From the NCBI GenBank assembly GCA_026315105.1, contig CM048744.1, forward strand, positions 354,703,168 through 354,767,167: a DNA stretch of 64,000 nt, written 5' to 3'. This DNA comes from Locusta migratoria. Its lineage: Eukaryota; Arthropoda; Insecta; Orthoptera; Acrididae. How positions within the stretch are numbered: position 1 is the first letter of the stretch; each line of letters starts with the position of its first letter. Both the position numbers and the translations under genes were made by a program. The notes under the pieces are model-generated. The model had not been told where the DNA came from and did no database searches. It saw only the letters and a program-made list of their open reading frames with translations. Of the stretch, positions 45,641-54,072 are shown piece by piece.

Positions 45641-45649
45641 TTTATGTAT

Positions 45650-46490
45650 AATGAAGTAGCTGAAAACCTGGCGTTGCCCGGGTATTCTTTTATTTGTTCC
45701 TGCCATTTTTCAGGTATATATTCATTTGTATAAGGGCTGTATGTCTATAAAATTTCTTGGGAATCAATTAGTAGTAAAGAAGTAATAGATTAAAACTTGG
45801 TGCGTGATGGGGCGGTTTTCCATTAACTTTTTAGTTTATTTGCTCGTATATCATGAATTACGTGTCGTACTGTGATACAATTTAGAAGGTACACTCAACT
45901 ATATGCGTGTATACTGTCTGTAAAATTTCCTGCGGCTACAATTTGTAGTAAACTGTATCGTCATACCAAAGCCGCAGTTTTACTCCATAAACAGCAGAAA
46001 AGTAGTTAGCGATAAACTTTCTTCCTTTCATCATTTTGCTATGGTTGTCACCGAGAAAAAGTTTAATAAAGGTTTGAAATTATGTTTAAAGTTTGTTGCA
46101 AGTCGCTGAGTACTCTCATTTTCATATAGCGTATTTATAAAGTCTCGCCGCATTATGTGGCAGATTTTTTCGATTCCTGTTGTTTATGACGACATATCTT
46201 CTAAACCATGTGTAGTATATGATTCTTGCAACAATTGTTCCCTCACGGTAAGGAATGTGTGTACCAAATTTGGTTGAAATCGGCCCAGTAGTTCAGGAGC
46301 TGAATTGTCGCTAAATGCAGCAGTTTTCCGCACATCTCATTGTTTATGACGTCATATCTCGTGAACTATGTATCGTACGTGATTCTTACACTTACGTCGA
46401 CCGTCCTCATGGATTGAAGCTTACGTGTACAAAAATTCCCAAAGATTGGAACAAAACTGTAGATTTTTTGCAACATGTACACACAAAAAA
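45650..46490 (-). mobile_element. Helitron-like non-autonomous element, 3' end at left
   Basis: Read on the minus strand, the segment ends with CCCGGGCAACGCCAGG (hairpin-capable) followed by TTTTCAGCTA at about 45654-45680. It matches the end at 23971-23999 except for a C in place of the G of CTAG. The body has the phrases CGTCATATCTCGTGAAC and AATTTGGTTGAAATCGGCCC. No coding capacity. The right boundary (near 46490) is approximate. Confidence 0.5.
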
Positions 46491-46497
46491 ATATATA

Positions 46498-47544
46498 CAG
46501 GGTGTTTCAATAAGTGTGTTTGCCTCTGTAACTTATAAAATAATAGGTGACGGGAAATTTTAATGCGGTAGGTTAACACAATAAATGCCACACTTTCTGC
46601 GGAGCTATGAACATAGTTTATTGTATCATTTTCCAAAGAGGTACACCACAAAGATATAATTTTTTAAATGGAACAATAGTTTTTCTATCGTGTATTGGAT
46701 TCGTTTAAACCAGCTGCGTCCAAATCAATTTAAACTGCATTCCTATCACTGTTAGTTTGAGAGCTACAACCCTTCAAAGTTACGGGGGGCGAAGGCTGGG
46801 ATAGCGTAGCTAACTGGCCAATTGGCTATCCCCTGGGGCACGGCCCACTATCTCATGACACACAGTAACATATACAGAGAAGCAGCCCCCTCTAAACCAC
46901 TGTCCTACGCTCCCCTCGTAGTTCCGTAAGATGCTAGCAGGTGTCAGGCGGATCGCTGGCTTAGGGTGCCTCTCGCATGTCAGAGGGTAGCGTGGAGGGG
47001 AGGCTGAGGGGAGAGCTCGTGCCGCCTGCCACGAGACCACGGCTGTGTCCGGCTTGCTGTCGTGTGAGGGGAGGTGGTGGTGGGGGCAGCCGCTACCTGC
47101 CGCCTGCTCTGGCCAGTTTAAAGGGCTGCTTCTGACCGCAGCGCCATCATGGGATATCTTACGGAACTGCTGGGAAGCCTCCCTCCCCGCACCCCGGAGC
47201 GTAGGACCGGGCCCTTACGTCTGTGCTCATGGCCACCAGCCAGTCAACTACGATGACGTAGCCTCCAGCCCCTAAACTTTGAAGGTTGTAGCTCCCAAAC
47301 TAACAGTGATAGGAATGTAGTTTATATTGATTTGGACGCAGCTGGTTTCAACGAATCCAATACACGATAGAAAAAACTATTATTCCATTTAAAAAATTAT
47401 ATCTTTGTGGTGTAACTCTTTGGAAAATGATACAATAAACTATGTTTATAGCTCCGCAGAAAGTGTAACATTTCTTGTGTTGACCTACCACATTAAAGTT
47501 CCCCGTCACCTATTATTTTATAAGTTACAGAGGCAATCACAGTG

Positions 47545-47545
<1 letters not shown>
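46498..47545. mobile_element. 1-kb foldback DNA element
   Basis: Left arm from CAGGGTGTTTCAATAAGTG (46498); right arm ends at TTACAGAGGCAATCACAGTG (47545). The outer approximately 280 bp of each arm match closely (GCCTCTGTAACTTATAAAAT, GATTTGGACGCAGCTG). Weaker inverted similarity continues inward (GTCCTACGCTCC, AGTTCCGTAAGAT) to a GC-rich centre near 47030. The right end lacks the first approximately 17 bp of the left end. No transposase, so it is non-autonomous. Its terminus resembles that of the transposon at 18021. Confidence 0.85.

Positions 47546-47546
<1 letters not shown>

Positions 47547-47576
<30 letters not shown>
47547..47576. repeat. AT dinucleotide repeat
   Basis: About 15 AT units directly behind the foldback element. 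Confidence 0.95.
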
Positions 47577-47580
<4 letters not shown>

Positions 47581-47603
47581 TGGATTCACAGAAGAAAAAT
47601 TAT

Positions 47604-47803
47604 GCCGGCCGCGGTGGCCGAGGGGACTGAGGCGCGTCAGTCACGGTCTGCACGGCCGCTACGGTCGGGGGTTCGAATCCCCCCTCGGGCATGGATATTT
47701 GTGCCGTCCTAGTTCGTAAGTAGTTCATAAGTAGTTTGTAAGTTTAGGGACTGATGACCCTGTATCGAGTCCCATAAGCTTTACAAACATTTGAACATTT
47801 TTT
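47604..47803 (+). mobile_element. tRNA-derived SINE, family A, with 13-bp perfect TSD
   Basis: A full-length plus-strand copy. The head is GCCGGCCGCGGTGGCCGAGG, the B box is at about 47669-47679, and the tail ends TTGAACATTTTTT. The TSD GAAGAAAAATTAT is at 47591-47603 and 47804-47816. The perfect TSD and small divergence suggest recent insertion. Confidence 0.95.
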
Positions 47804-47816
47804 GAAGAAAAATTAT

Positions 47817-48607
47817 TCCCTTCCTCAGTCCGGAACATTGCTAGATAACGAGGTGCTGCAGGAAGACTGGTCGAGGCAGTGGTTTCTTTCTTTATAATTA
47901 TTTCTTTATGTTTTCTTTTAGAGGAAGAACCCATTACGGTTGAATCACCCATAATTGCCAGCAACTCCGATGGCGCGCTCCTTCCTACTGGGGATCCCTC
48001 AAGGTTACACCTCCCGAACTTCAGACGGAGGTTCCAGTTGGCATACCGGAAAGGTTTCATCTCAGGCAATCACCCATCCCTGGGGGTACGTGCGAGCCCT
48101 ACATGCCGACCCGGGTCTGGGACTTACGCATTATCCAGTAACCTTTTACGCAGCAAGTTCCTGGGCGGCCTTCAGGAACGCACAGGGAGGAAAAAAGAAA
48201 AAGAGAGACCTCAAACGCCAAGGCGGAGGTAAAGAAGAAACAGAAGAAATATGTAAGTAAAAAGGAAAGATACAGATAGAGCACGTGTACTTGTACAACC
48301 TTCCGTTTCCCGAAGTAGGCGCAAAACTGTCCCCAAGAGAGGGGAAAAGGATAGTGGGAGGGTGATCATGCAGCACGGAAAGGAAGTAGCAGTGCAAAGG
48401 CTGGGGCCTCGTGTTTGCCATGCACGTACTAACCACCAAAGAGAGGTGAGCCCCTGGGGGGGGGGGGGGGGGGGAGATATGCTGTGTGTGATGTTGTGTG
48501 TCGGTGATGTTCGGTGATATTACAAGCTCATTGAAAACTTCATCGTGAAGTTATACTTACTTCATAGTGGCCTAAGTATAAGAGACTGTAATAAAAAAAA
48601 TAATAAA
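47817..48607. other. Unassigned; G19 run at 48456-48474
   Basis: Open frames of about 100-117 codons overlap on both strands at 47879-48260 without a recognised domain. The CAGGCAATCACCCATCCCTG phrase and the long mixed-frame openness suggest a retroelement fragment, but I cannot classify it. Confidence 0.4.
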
Positions 48608-48796
48608 AATAGTTTGTAAATCTATCGAACCAAAGTGCGTGGTCATCAGTCCGTAGCTTAGAAACTACTTAAACCTAGGTAAACTAACCTAAGGACAAAC
48701 ACACACACACACCCATGCCCCAGAGAGGACTCGAACCTCCACAGCGAGCAGCCGCGCGCTCCGCAGCGAGACGCTTTAGACCAGTCGGCTACTCCA

Positions 48797-48798
<2 letters not shown>
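48608..48798 (-). mobile_element. tRNA-derived SINE, family B, next to T38
   Basis: A minus-strand copy. The B box GGTTCGAGTCC is at about 48728-48738, the A-box region at about 48770-48790, and an ACACACACAC expansion at 48700-48712. The head ends GGTGGAGTAGCC immediately before a run of 38 T. Confidence 0.88.

Positions 48799-48836
<38 letters not shown>
48799..48836. repeat. T38 homopolymer
   Basis: 38 consecutive T between two SINE fragments. The length is prone to assembly error. Confidence 0.9.
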
Positions 48837-48838
<2 letters not shown>

Positions 48839-48870
48839 GACGGCGCAAATATCCATGCCCGAGGGGGATA
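48837..48870 (-). mobile_element. Family A SINE body fragment
   Basis: Only AGGACGGCGCAAATATCCAT and GCCCGAGGGGG remain, cut on both sides. Confidence 0.7.
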
Positions 48871-48885
48871 ATAAATTTTTTTTTC

Positions 48886-48986
48886 TCTCAAGGCGGTCAC
48901 CCATCTAAGTACTGAGAAGGCCCAACGTTGCTTAACTTCGGTGATCGAACGAGAACCGGTGTACCCAACGTGGTATGGCCGTTGGC
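48886..48986 (-). pseudogene. 5S rRNA pseudogene, 3'-truncated
   Basis: On the minus strand the sequence begins GCCAACGGCCATACCACGTT, the standard arthropod 5S start. It continues through CACCGGTTCTCGTTCGATCA, AAGTTAAGCAACGTTGGGCC (A-box region) and AGTACTTAGATGGGTGACCG (C-box region). It stops about 20 nt short of the 3' end and is followed by an A-rich stretch. Substitutions and the missing 3' stem argue against function. It could be a retroposed 5S copy or the head of a 5S-derived SINE. Confidence 0.9.
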
Positions 48987-49026
48987 GCCACCCTCGGCTG
49001 TAATCACATTCAGCATTCCTAATTTG

Positions 49027-49092
49027 TTCAGATGTTTGTAAATCTAAGGGGCCAAACTACTGCAATCATCAGTCCCTGGGCTTACAAACTAC
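49027..49092 (-). mobile_element. SINE tail fragment interrupted at TTAA
   Basis: The family B-type tail (CAGATGTTTGTAAATCTAAG ... CTTACAAACTAC) stops at a TTAA that continues into a piggyBac-type end. Confidence 0.75.
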
Positions 49093-49765
49093 TTAACCCT
49101 CAGGCGGCACGGAGGTTGGAGACGGTCGGATCCGACCCGCTCCCAATACGATGAGGTTTGTGTGGATATATGTACTCAGTATGTATTATTATTGACCAAT
49201 ATAGTTTACTGATACTCTGTTACATGATAAAAAGCCTTTTTTGTACACATAACATAATTATAACGGTTAGCCCTTAGCGGTCAAGTCCAAATCTAAGAAC
49301 CTACGCAAAATAAACACAATTCCTGTCTTTTTTCACGAAACACAATATAATATAAATTGGTGAATTGGGCATTCTTTTTTCCGGCAGGGGTTTGTCCAAC
49401 CCCACTGCGAGATTTTTTAGGAACGTGCTCCGTGCACACGCTGGGAATGAATCTTGGTTCGTATTATATTTTTATAATAGGAAACTGTTCACAACTGCGA
49501 TGTCTAACATTCCGAAGAAGTTGTCCACCTTCGTGTTTTCAGTTTGGTGGCCTCGCCTTTACAAAATTTGTTCAATACGTCCACTACATCTTTCGTTAGG
49601 TTGTAGTATTCAACAACTTCTGACTTACTTGACTCGTCAACCACTTATTATTCCACTTCTTCTTTGTAGAGGTGAAAGAAAACAATATTTTGTTGTCTTT
49701 GTTCTTATAAATGCTCTTTTCACTTTGTCCTTGCTTCATAATTTTTTTAGTTACTTGAGGTAAAA
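49093..49765 (-). pseudogene. piggyBac-family transposon remnant
   Basis: TTAA (49093-49096) is followed by CCCTCAGGCGGCACGG, the piggyBac arrangement of TTAA target plus CCCT-type terminal repeat. Minus-strand coding pieces (about 49370-49660) read VVEYYNLTKDVVDVLNKF, KTRRW and, in the next frame, NFFGMLDIAVVNSFLL and RSTFLKNLAVGLDKP. These match the C-terminal part of the transposase catalytic region as I know it (Y-Y-N-x-T-K-x-x-V-D, then F-F-x-M-L-D). Frameshifts and loss of the N-terminal part make it inactive. The other end was not found. Confidence 0.78.
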
Positions 49766-50283
49766 AATGCATATCTTCACGAATGAGATGTGCTTATATT
49801 AACAGTTTATACACCGACATATTTATTTGTAGCTCCGCATTCACTTTTTTGAAACTAGTAGGTAACCGCCAAAATATGTCGATATATAGGTCTAAAATTT
49901 TTGTAAAACTGAGTACGAAATTAAGCAAGCTCTACTGAAATATTCGATTAGGCTACTTGCAATGGTAAGTGTTCAGACATTACTTTTATACACTAGTAAT
50001 ATAGAAATAATGGTTAAACATTTGCGTTTCTCATTAAAAGCAGAAGTTTCGAAGGGAATAAATTGTTGAAGGTTTTCTTCCATGCCCATGAATAACGAAA
50101 CACCGTACATAAAAACTTCTTATTCATAATATTACTGTCTTACTTCTCAGCATCCTTTGCAAATATATTTCCGCATTATATTGGCCCACTTTAGGTTATG
50201 GTAGTAACACTAAAAGTGGGCCTTTGCGATCGTCTTTTGACAGCTCGAAATTTAAATGAAAATAACGGCTTAACTATTCATCT
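49766..50283. other. Unassigned AT-rich sequence
   Basis: No gene or recognised repeat. Confidence 0.5.
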
Positions 50284-50735
50284 GACACGAAAATTAAATA
50301 ACCGAATTTGTAGAGGAGAAAATTCTCTACAACTTTGCTCTCTTGTGCTTTTTTTTCATATCTCGTAGCGTTTCAAAGATATTTGCAAAAATAACGGCGA
50401 TTTTGGGATGTATGTCTGTCTGTCTGTCCGTAACGTGTTCCCTGTCTTTAAGAAATACCGATCAACCGATCAACACCAAATTTTACAGACATGATTGTAG
50501 GCCTCCAGAAACCAGAACCTCTCTTTTTCAATTTTTTTCGGACAAAAAATACGGTAGTAAAAGCAAAAAAGCCGTTTGTAATATAATTGTAATTGCATAC
50601 GAACCGTTCATCTGACACGAAAATTGAATAACCGAATTGGTAGAGGAAAACATTCTCTACAACTTAGCTCCCTTATGGTTTTTTTCACATCTCGTATCGT
50701 TTGAGACATATTTGCAAAAATAACGGAGATTTGAC
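50284..50735. repeat. Direct repeat pair of about 120 bp, 329 bp apart
   Basis: 50284-50403 and 50613-50733 share GACACGAAAATT, ATAACCGAATT, TAGAGGA, ATTCTCTACAACTT and ATATTTGCAAAAATAACGG. The sequence between them has a TGTCTGTC repeat and a style similar to the Helitron-like element at 23300-23999. I found no open frame with a motif. Confidence 0.75.
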
Positions 50736-51480
50736 ACCCTCCATTGAATTAACGAAAACCAGCCGTTCGGAGATGTCACGTGACATTCCTCGCGTATTTG
50801 ACGATTTTCTTATTGTAACTTACACGTTGTCATTTCAAAGCACACTGAGTAATTAACAAAAACACATCGTTCTTTGTACGATAAATGATAATCTAATGTC
50901 TACAAATGCCATAGTAACATCAGTTAACAACGGCCATCAGTAGTATGAAATTAAAGAGCGCTTGATTTGATTTGTAGACGTAGCGTAGAGGGCAAGGTGT
51001 TGAACTGTGACGCTAAAGGACGGTGATTCGAAACCCGCCGCTATCTATTTTTTATTATTATTGAGATTAGTATTTTGGTCCAAAATGTTTGCCAAAAACT
51101 TATAAAACTACAAATCTATAGTGGACCGTAAAACACGTCAATGCGATTTTTTTAAATAGCTGCTACAATTTTTGGCACCATAAAAGCTAATAAATACGAA
51201 GGTATTTTGAATGTGCTGCTCAACAAAGGGATGGCGTTATCTATGCTGAGAACAGAATTAGTCGAAGCCAGAAGGACCATGTTTCTGTGCCCGAAACAGA
51301 GATTTCTCACTTAAACCCTGTGTGAATATTGCCCTCTTTACGTAATGTCACTAATTAGACAGTCACATCGGAGTATTTACTTAGAAATGACGTCCATTTC
51401 AACGACTAGAACTAATACATACAAGCACTACGACAAATGTTTTGGGCATAAACAAATGCCAGATGCCCAGTTTGTTGGCT
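50736..51480 (+). other. Mostly unassigned; tRNA-like segment at about 50975-51045
   Basis: The segment GTAGCGTAGAGGGCAAGGTG (A-box-like) and GGTGATTCGAAACCC (B-box-like) are spaced roughly as in a tRNA and followed by a T-rich run. The acceptor stem does not pair well, so it is a tRNA-like pseudogene or SINE head at best. The rest of the stretch is unassigned. Confidence 0.4.
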
Positions 51481-51501
51481 TCACTTTTTCAGTGTTAGGG
51501 C

Positions 51502-51707
51502 GCCGGCCGCGGTGGCCGCGGGGACTGAGGCGCTCCAGTCACGGTCTGCACTGCCACTACGGTCGGGGGTTCGAATCCCCCCTCGGGCATGGATATTTGT
51601 GCCGTCCTTAGGATTAGCTAGTTCATAAGTAGTTTGTAAGTTTAGGGACTGATGACCCCGTAGTTAAGTCCCATAAGCTTAACAAACATTTGAACTTTTT
51701 TTTTTTT
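51502..51707 (+). mobile_element. tRNA-derived SINE, family A, with 17-bp TSD
   Basis: A plus-strand copy. The head is GCCGGCCGCGGTGGCCGCGG, the B box is at about 51567-51577, and the tail runs into a T tract. The TSD TTTTTCAGTGTTAGGGC is at 51485-51501 and 51708-51724. Confidence 0.94.
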
Positions 51708-51813
51708 TTTTTCAGTGTTAGGGCATCTCCTTGAGATTCTAACATCCTTGGTGCTGCTGCATTCCAAACAAGGTAACCTCCTTGGTTCCAATGACACATT
51801 CAATACACAAGCG

Positions 51814-52776
51814 TAGAGGTGGGTTTGAACATGACGCGAACTGTTCGAACAATTTACGTCACAGTTCGGGAAATTTCGGAAAATGTTCGAACATTCGATC
51901 ACGACGCTATCTAGCAATGTCAAGCGGTACTACATCCACGATTTATAACGATGATATTCATAAATCGTTTCTGTGCTGTGCAGTATACGATTTATAACGA
52001 AGTTAGGGTGTCATGAATGTACTACGGGGATTAAGAAGTGTGAAAGTCCGACTACAGTAGCTTCTAGGGTGCAGGTCATAAGTAAAAGCAGCGACGAATA
52101 TAGGCTATAAAAAACGATAGCAATCGCGATTTAAAATTCTAGTGCTGCGATCTAGCGACGCCTGTTGATACTACGTACCGATTATTACGAGGTCGCAATT
52201 GCAGTTTATTTTTATGACTTATTTCCGTTGTTGGGTATTAAATTTCTAATGTTTTCCCTATTTAATCTCTTTTAATCTTATTTTCAAGGTGATTAAAGGG
52301 TGGTAACATTTTTATCTGTTACTGCACCTTACGAACAGGAAATGGAGTGGTCATTTGCAACCTATCTCTTATAAACACATTAAATGTAATTTCTACTTAT
52401 GAAGGATTCAGTTTTCTTTTTCCTTTGAATATTAACCTTCAGTAATGTGTTGCAGCAGTTCTGTTATAGCAGCAGAAAAGTTGTTTATCAAAGGAACATA
52501 TCTCGCAGTGATACCCGACAGGTCAAGTATGTACTGTTTTAAAATATATATGGTTATTCGTTTCTTTTCTCTTACATGTACTTGTACTTCCTACGAAATT
52601 AGTTCTGAGCAAAGCGATAATTCGGTAACTCAAAATTTCCCACGCATCGTTTGCAGATACACAGCGCAAGTCAGTTATTATCTGAGTGTTCGAACAGTTC
52701 GATACTGTATCGAGTTCTCTGCTGTATCGGGAAATCCCGAGCATGTTCGAACGCGAGTATCATTTGCCCACCCCTA
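51814..52776. mobile_element. Non-autonomous hAT element, 963 bp, perfect 8-bp TSD
   Basis: CACAAGCG flanks it on both sides (51806-51813 and 52777-52784). The ends read TAGAGGTGGG (left) and TAGGGGTGGG (right, inward). The palindromic motif TGTTCGAAC occurs twice near each end, as expected of subterminal transposase-binding repeats. The interior (about 51920-52650) has a 148-codon open frame without a recognised transposase motif, so it depends on a related enzyme elsewhere. Confidence 0.92.
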
Positions 52777-52918
52777 CACAAGCGTTTCGCGGTATATTTG
52801 TATGTCCCAGCCGCTTGGCAGTGCTGCAGTTGCGAAGTTGCAGAAAATCACTTCGAGTTTCGCGATTCTTATGTTAGACGACTGTGGTTAGGCTCTGACA
52901 TATCGTTCTGAATGCAAG

Positions 52919-53393
52919 CGATATGTATCGAATGTCGATTACGCGGCTATTTACGAGCGAGATGTAAATATGGATATTTCCTAATGTATCATAACCTACA
53001 AAAACATTTTCTTACTGGAAATATACCGATAATAAACAAGTTACTTCACTTGCGAGATGTGTAAAGATGAATGTTTACTAATTCATCATAACCTTCAAAT
53101 ACTTGTTTATTACTATTAATCTACCGACAACAAATACGTTCCTTCATTTGCAAGAGGAGTAAGAACGGATATTTGCTAACGTATCAAAACGTACAAATAC
53201 ATTTTATTACTAGAAATCTACCGATAACAAAGAGGGTCTTCACTTACTTTATTAATGAGCGAAGTAGTCGTCTTGAAGTACTTTATCAGTTGTATATGCA
53301 CTTTATTAATTACAACACACTAATGAAATATGTTCTCCGCACTTAAATAAGTCTCGTGCCGATACTAAAGTAATCGACATTCGATATATATCG
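52919..53393. mobile_element. TIR-bounded element with internal minisatellite
   Basis: The inverted repeats at 52919-52942 and 53370-53393 (CGATATGTATCGAATGTCGA type) match at 23 of 24 positions. Inside are three degenerate tandem units of about 95-98 bp starting near 52957, 53052 and 53150. Each has a GCGAGATG-like start, an ATCTACCGATAACAAA-like core and a CTTCACTT-like end. No coding potential. Its class is unknown. Confidence 0.8.
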
Positions 53394-53473
53394 ATTCCGG
53401 CCTACAACTTCGATTATAAGCTTTCTTGGAAATTACCGTCTTCTGCCCTGAATAAGGGAATACATATTTCATT

Positions 53474-53669
53474 CAGATCAGATGTTTGTAAATCTTATGG
53501 GACTTAACTACGTGGTCATCAGTCCCTTAACTTACAAACTACTTATGAACTACTTACGAACTAGGACGGCACAAATATCCATGCCCGAGGGGGGATTCGA
53601 ACCCCCGACCGTAGTGGCCGTGCAGACCGTGACTGAAGTGCCTCAGTCCCCTCGGCCGCCGCGGCCGGC
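53474..53669 (-). mobile_element. tRNA-derived SINE, family A, with 11-bp TSD
   Basis: A minus-strand copy. The B box is at about 53594-53604 and the GGCCGGCCGCGGC head is at the right. The TSD CATATTTCATT is at 53463-53473 and 53670-53680. Confidence 0.94.
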
Positions 53670-53814
53670 CATATTTCATTGTTATCAGTTACGGGAGTGT
53701 TTGCTGCAATCTTTCATTATAAAGTGTGTTCATTAAGTCAACAAAAATATCCGTATTACGTCAAAGGAAAAGCGTGTGGCGTTTTGGTCTAATGTTGGCA
53801 ACGAAATGTTCGAT

Positions 53815-54010
53815 TTCCCAGGACAAGGGTATATACAAGAATCTGGCATCCAAAGTGTAGGGACAGTGTTAATTATTTGATGGCTAACACAAAAAAATTC
53901 CAGTAATTCTGTTTGGCTTTTCCAGGAGAGCAAATAGAGGCTGTTGCCATCTTAAGCACATTACGGCGTCTCTGCTGTAAGTAAAATTTTATCCTGCCAA
54001 AGAGTGATTT
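53815..54010 (+). repeat. Left member of a diverged direct-repeat pair flanking the satellite
   Basis: Shares with 63155-63330 the phrases AAGGG[T/C]ATATACAA[G/A]AATCTG, TTCCAG, GTTGCCA and GTAAAATTTTA, in the same order and orientation. Spacing differs by a few bases. Function is unknown; see the finding. Confidence 0.65.
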
Positions 54011-54072
54011 TACTGGAATTTCGACGTGTAGCAGTCTTTCGTGGTGTATGCGGTGTCGTCATCGAGGGTAGA

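Larger units (their letters stand above)
40663..45645 (-). mobile_element. I-type (RNase H-bearing) LINE, old, 5'-truncated in ORF1
   Basis: The whole segment reads on the minus strand as ORF1 (gag-like), endonuclease, RT and RNase H, in that order. The 3' end carries the phrase GGACGTTTATGACCTCAGAA (about 40700-40725) and an A/T-rich tail (40663-40695). The 5' boundary near 45645 cuts into the N-terminal half of ORF1 and abuts a Helitron-like end. An RNase H domain behind the RT is characteristic of the I/R1-like group of LINEs. Confidence 0.88.

Noticed and set aside
47879..48439. Possible host gene from 97-117-codon frames
   Set aside because: Frames overlap on both strands with no recognisable domain, and the region reads more like a retroelement fragment.
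48886..48986. Functional 5S rRNA gene
   Set aside because: The 3' approximately 20 nt and terminal stem are missing and there are several substitutions. It is a single copy with an A-rich follow-on.
52445..52891. 148-codon open frame as a hAT transposase
   Set aside because: No BED finger, no catalytic or dimerisation motif, and the frame runs across the element boundary at 52776.
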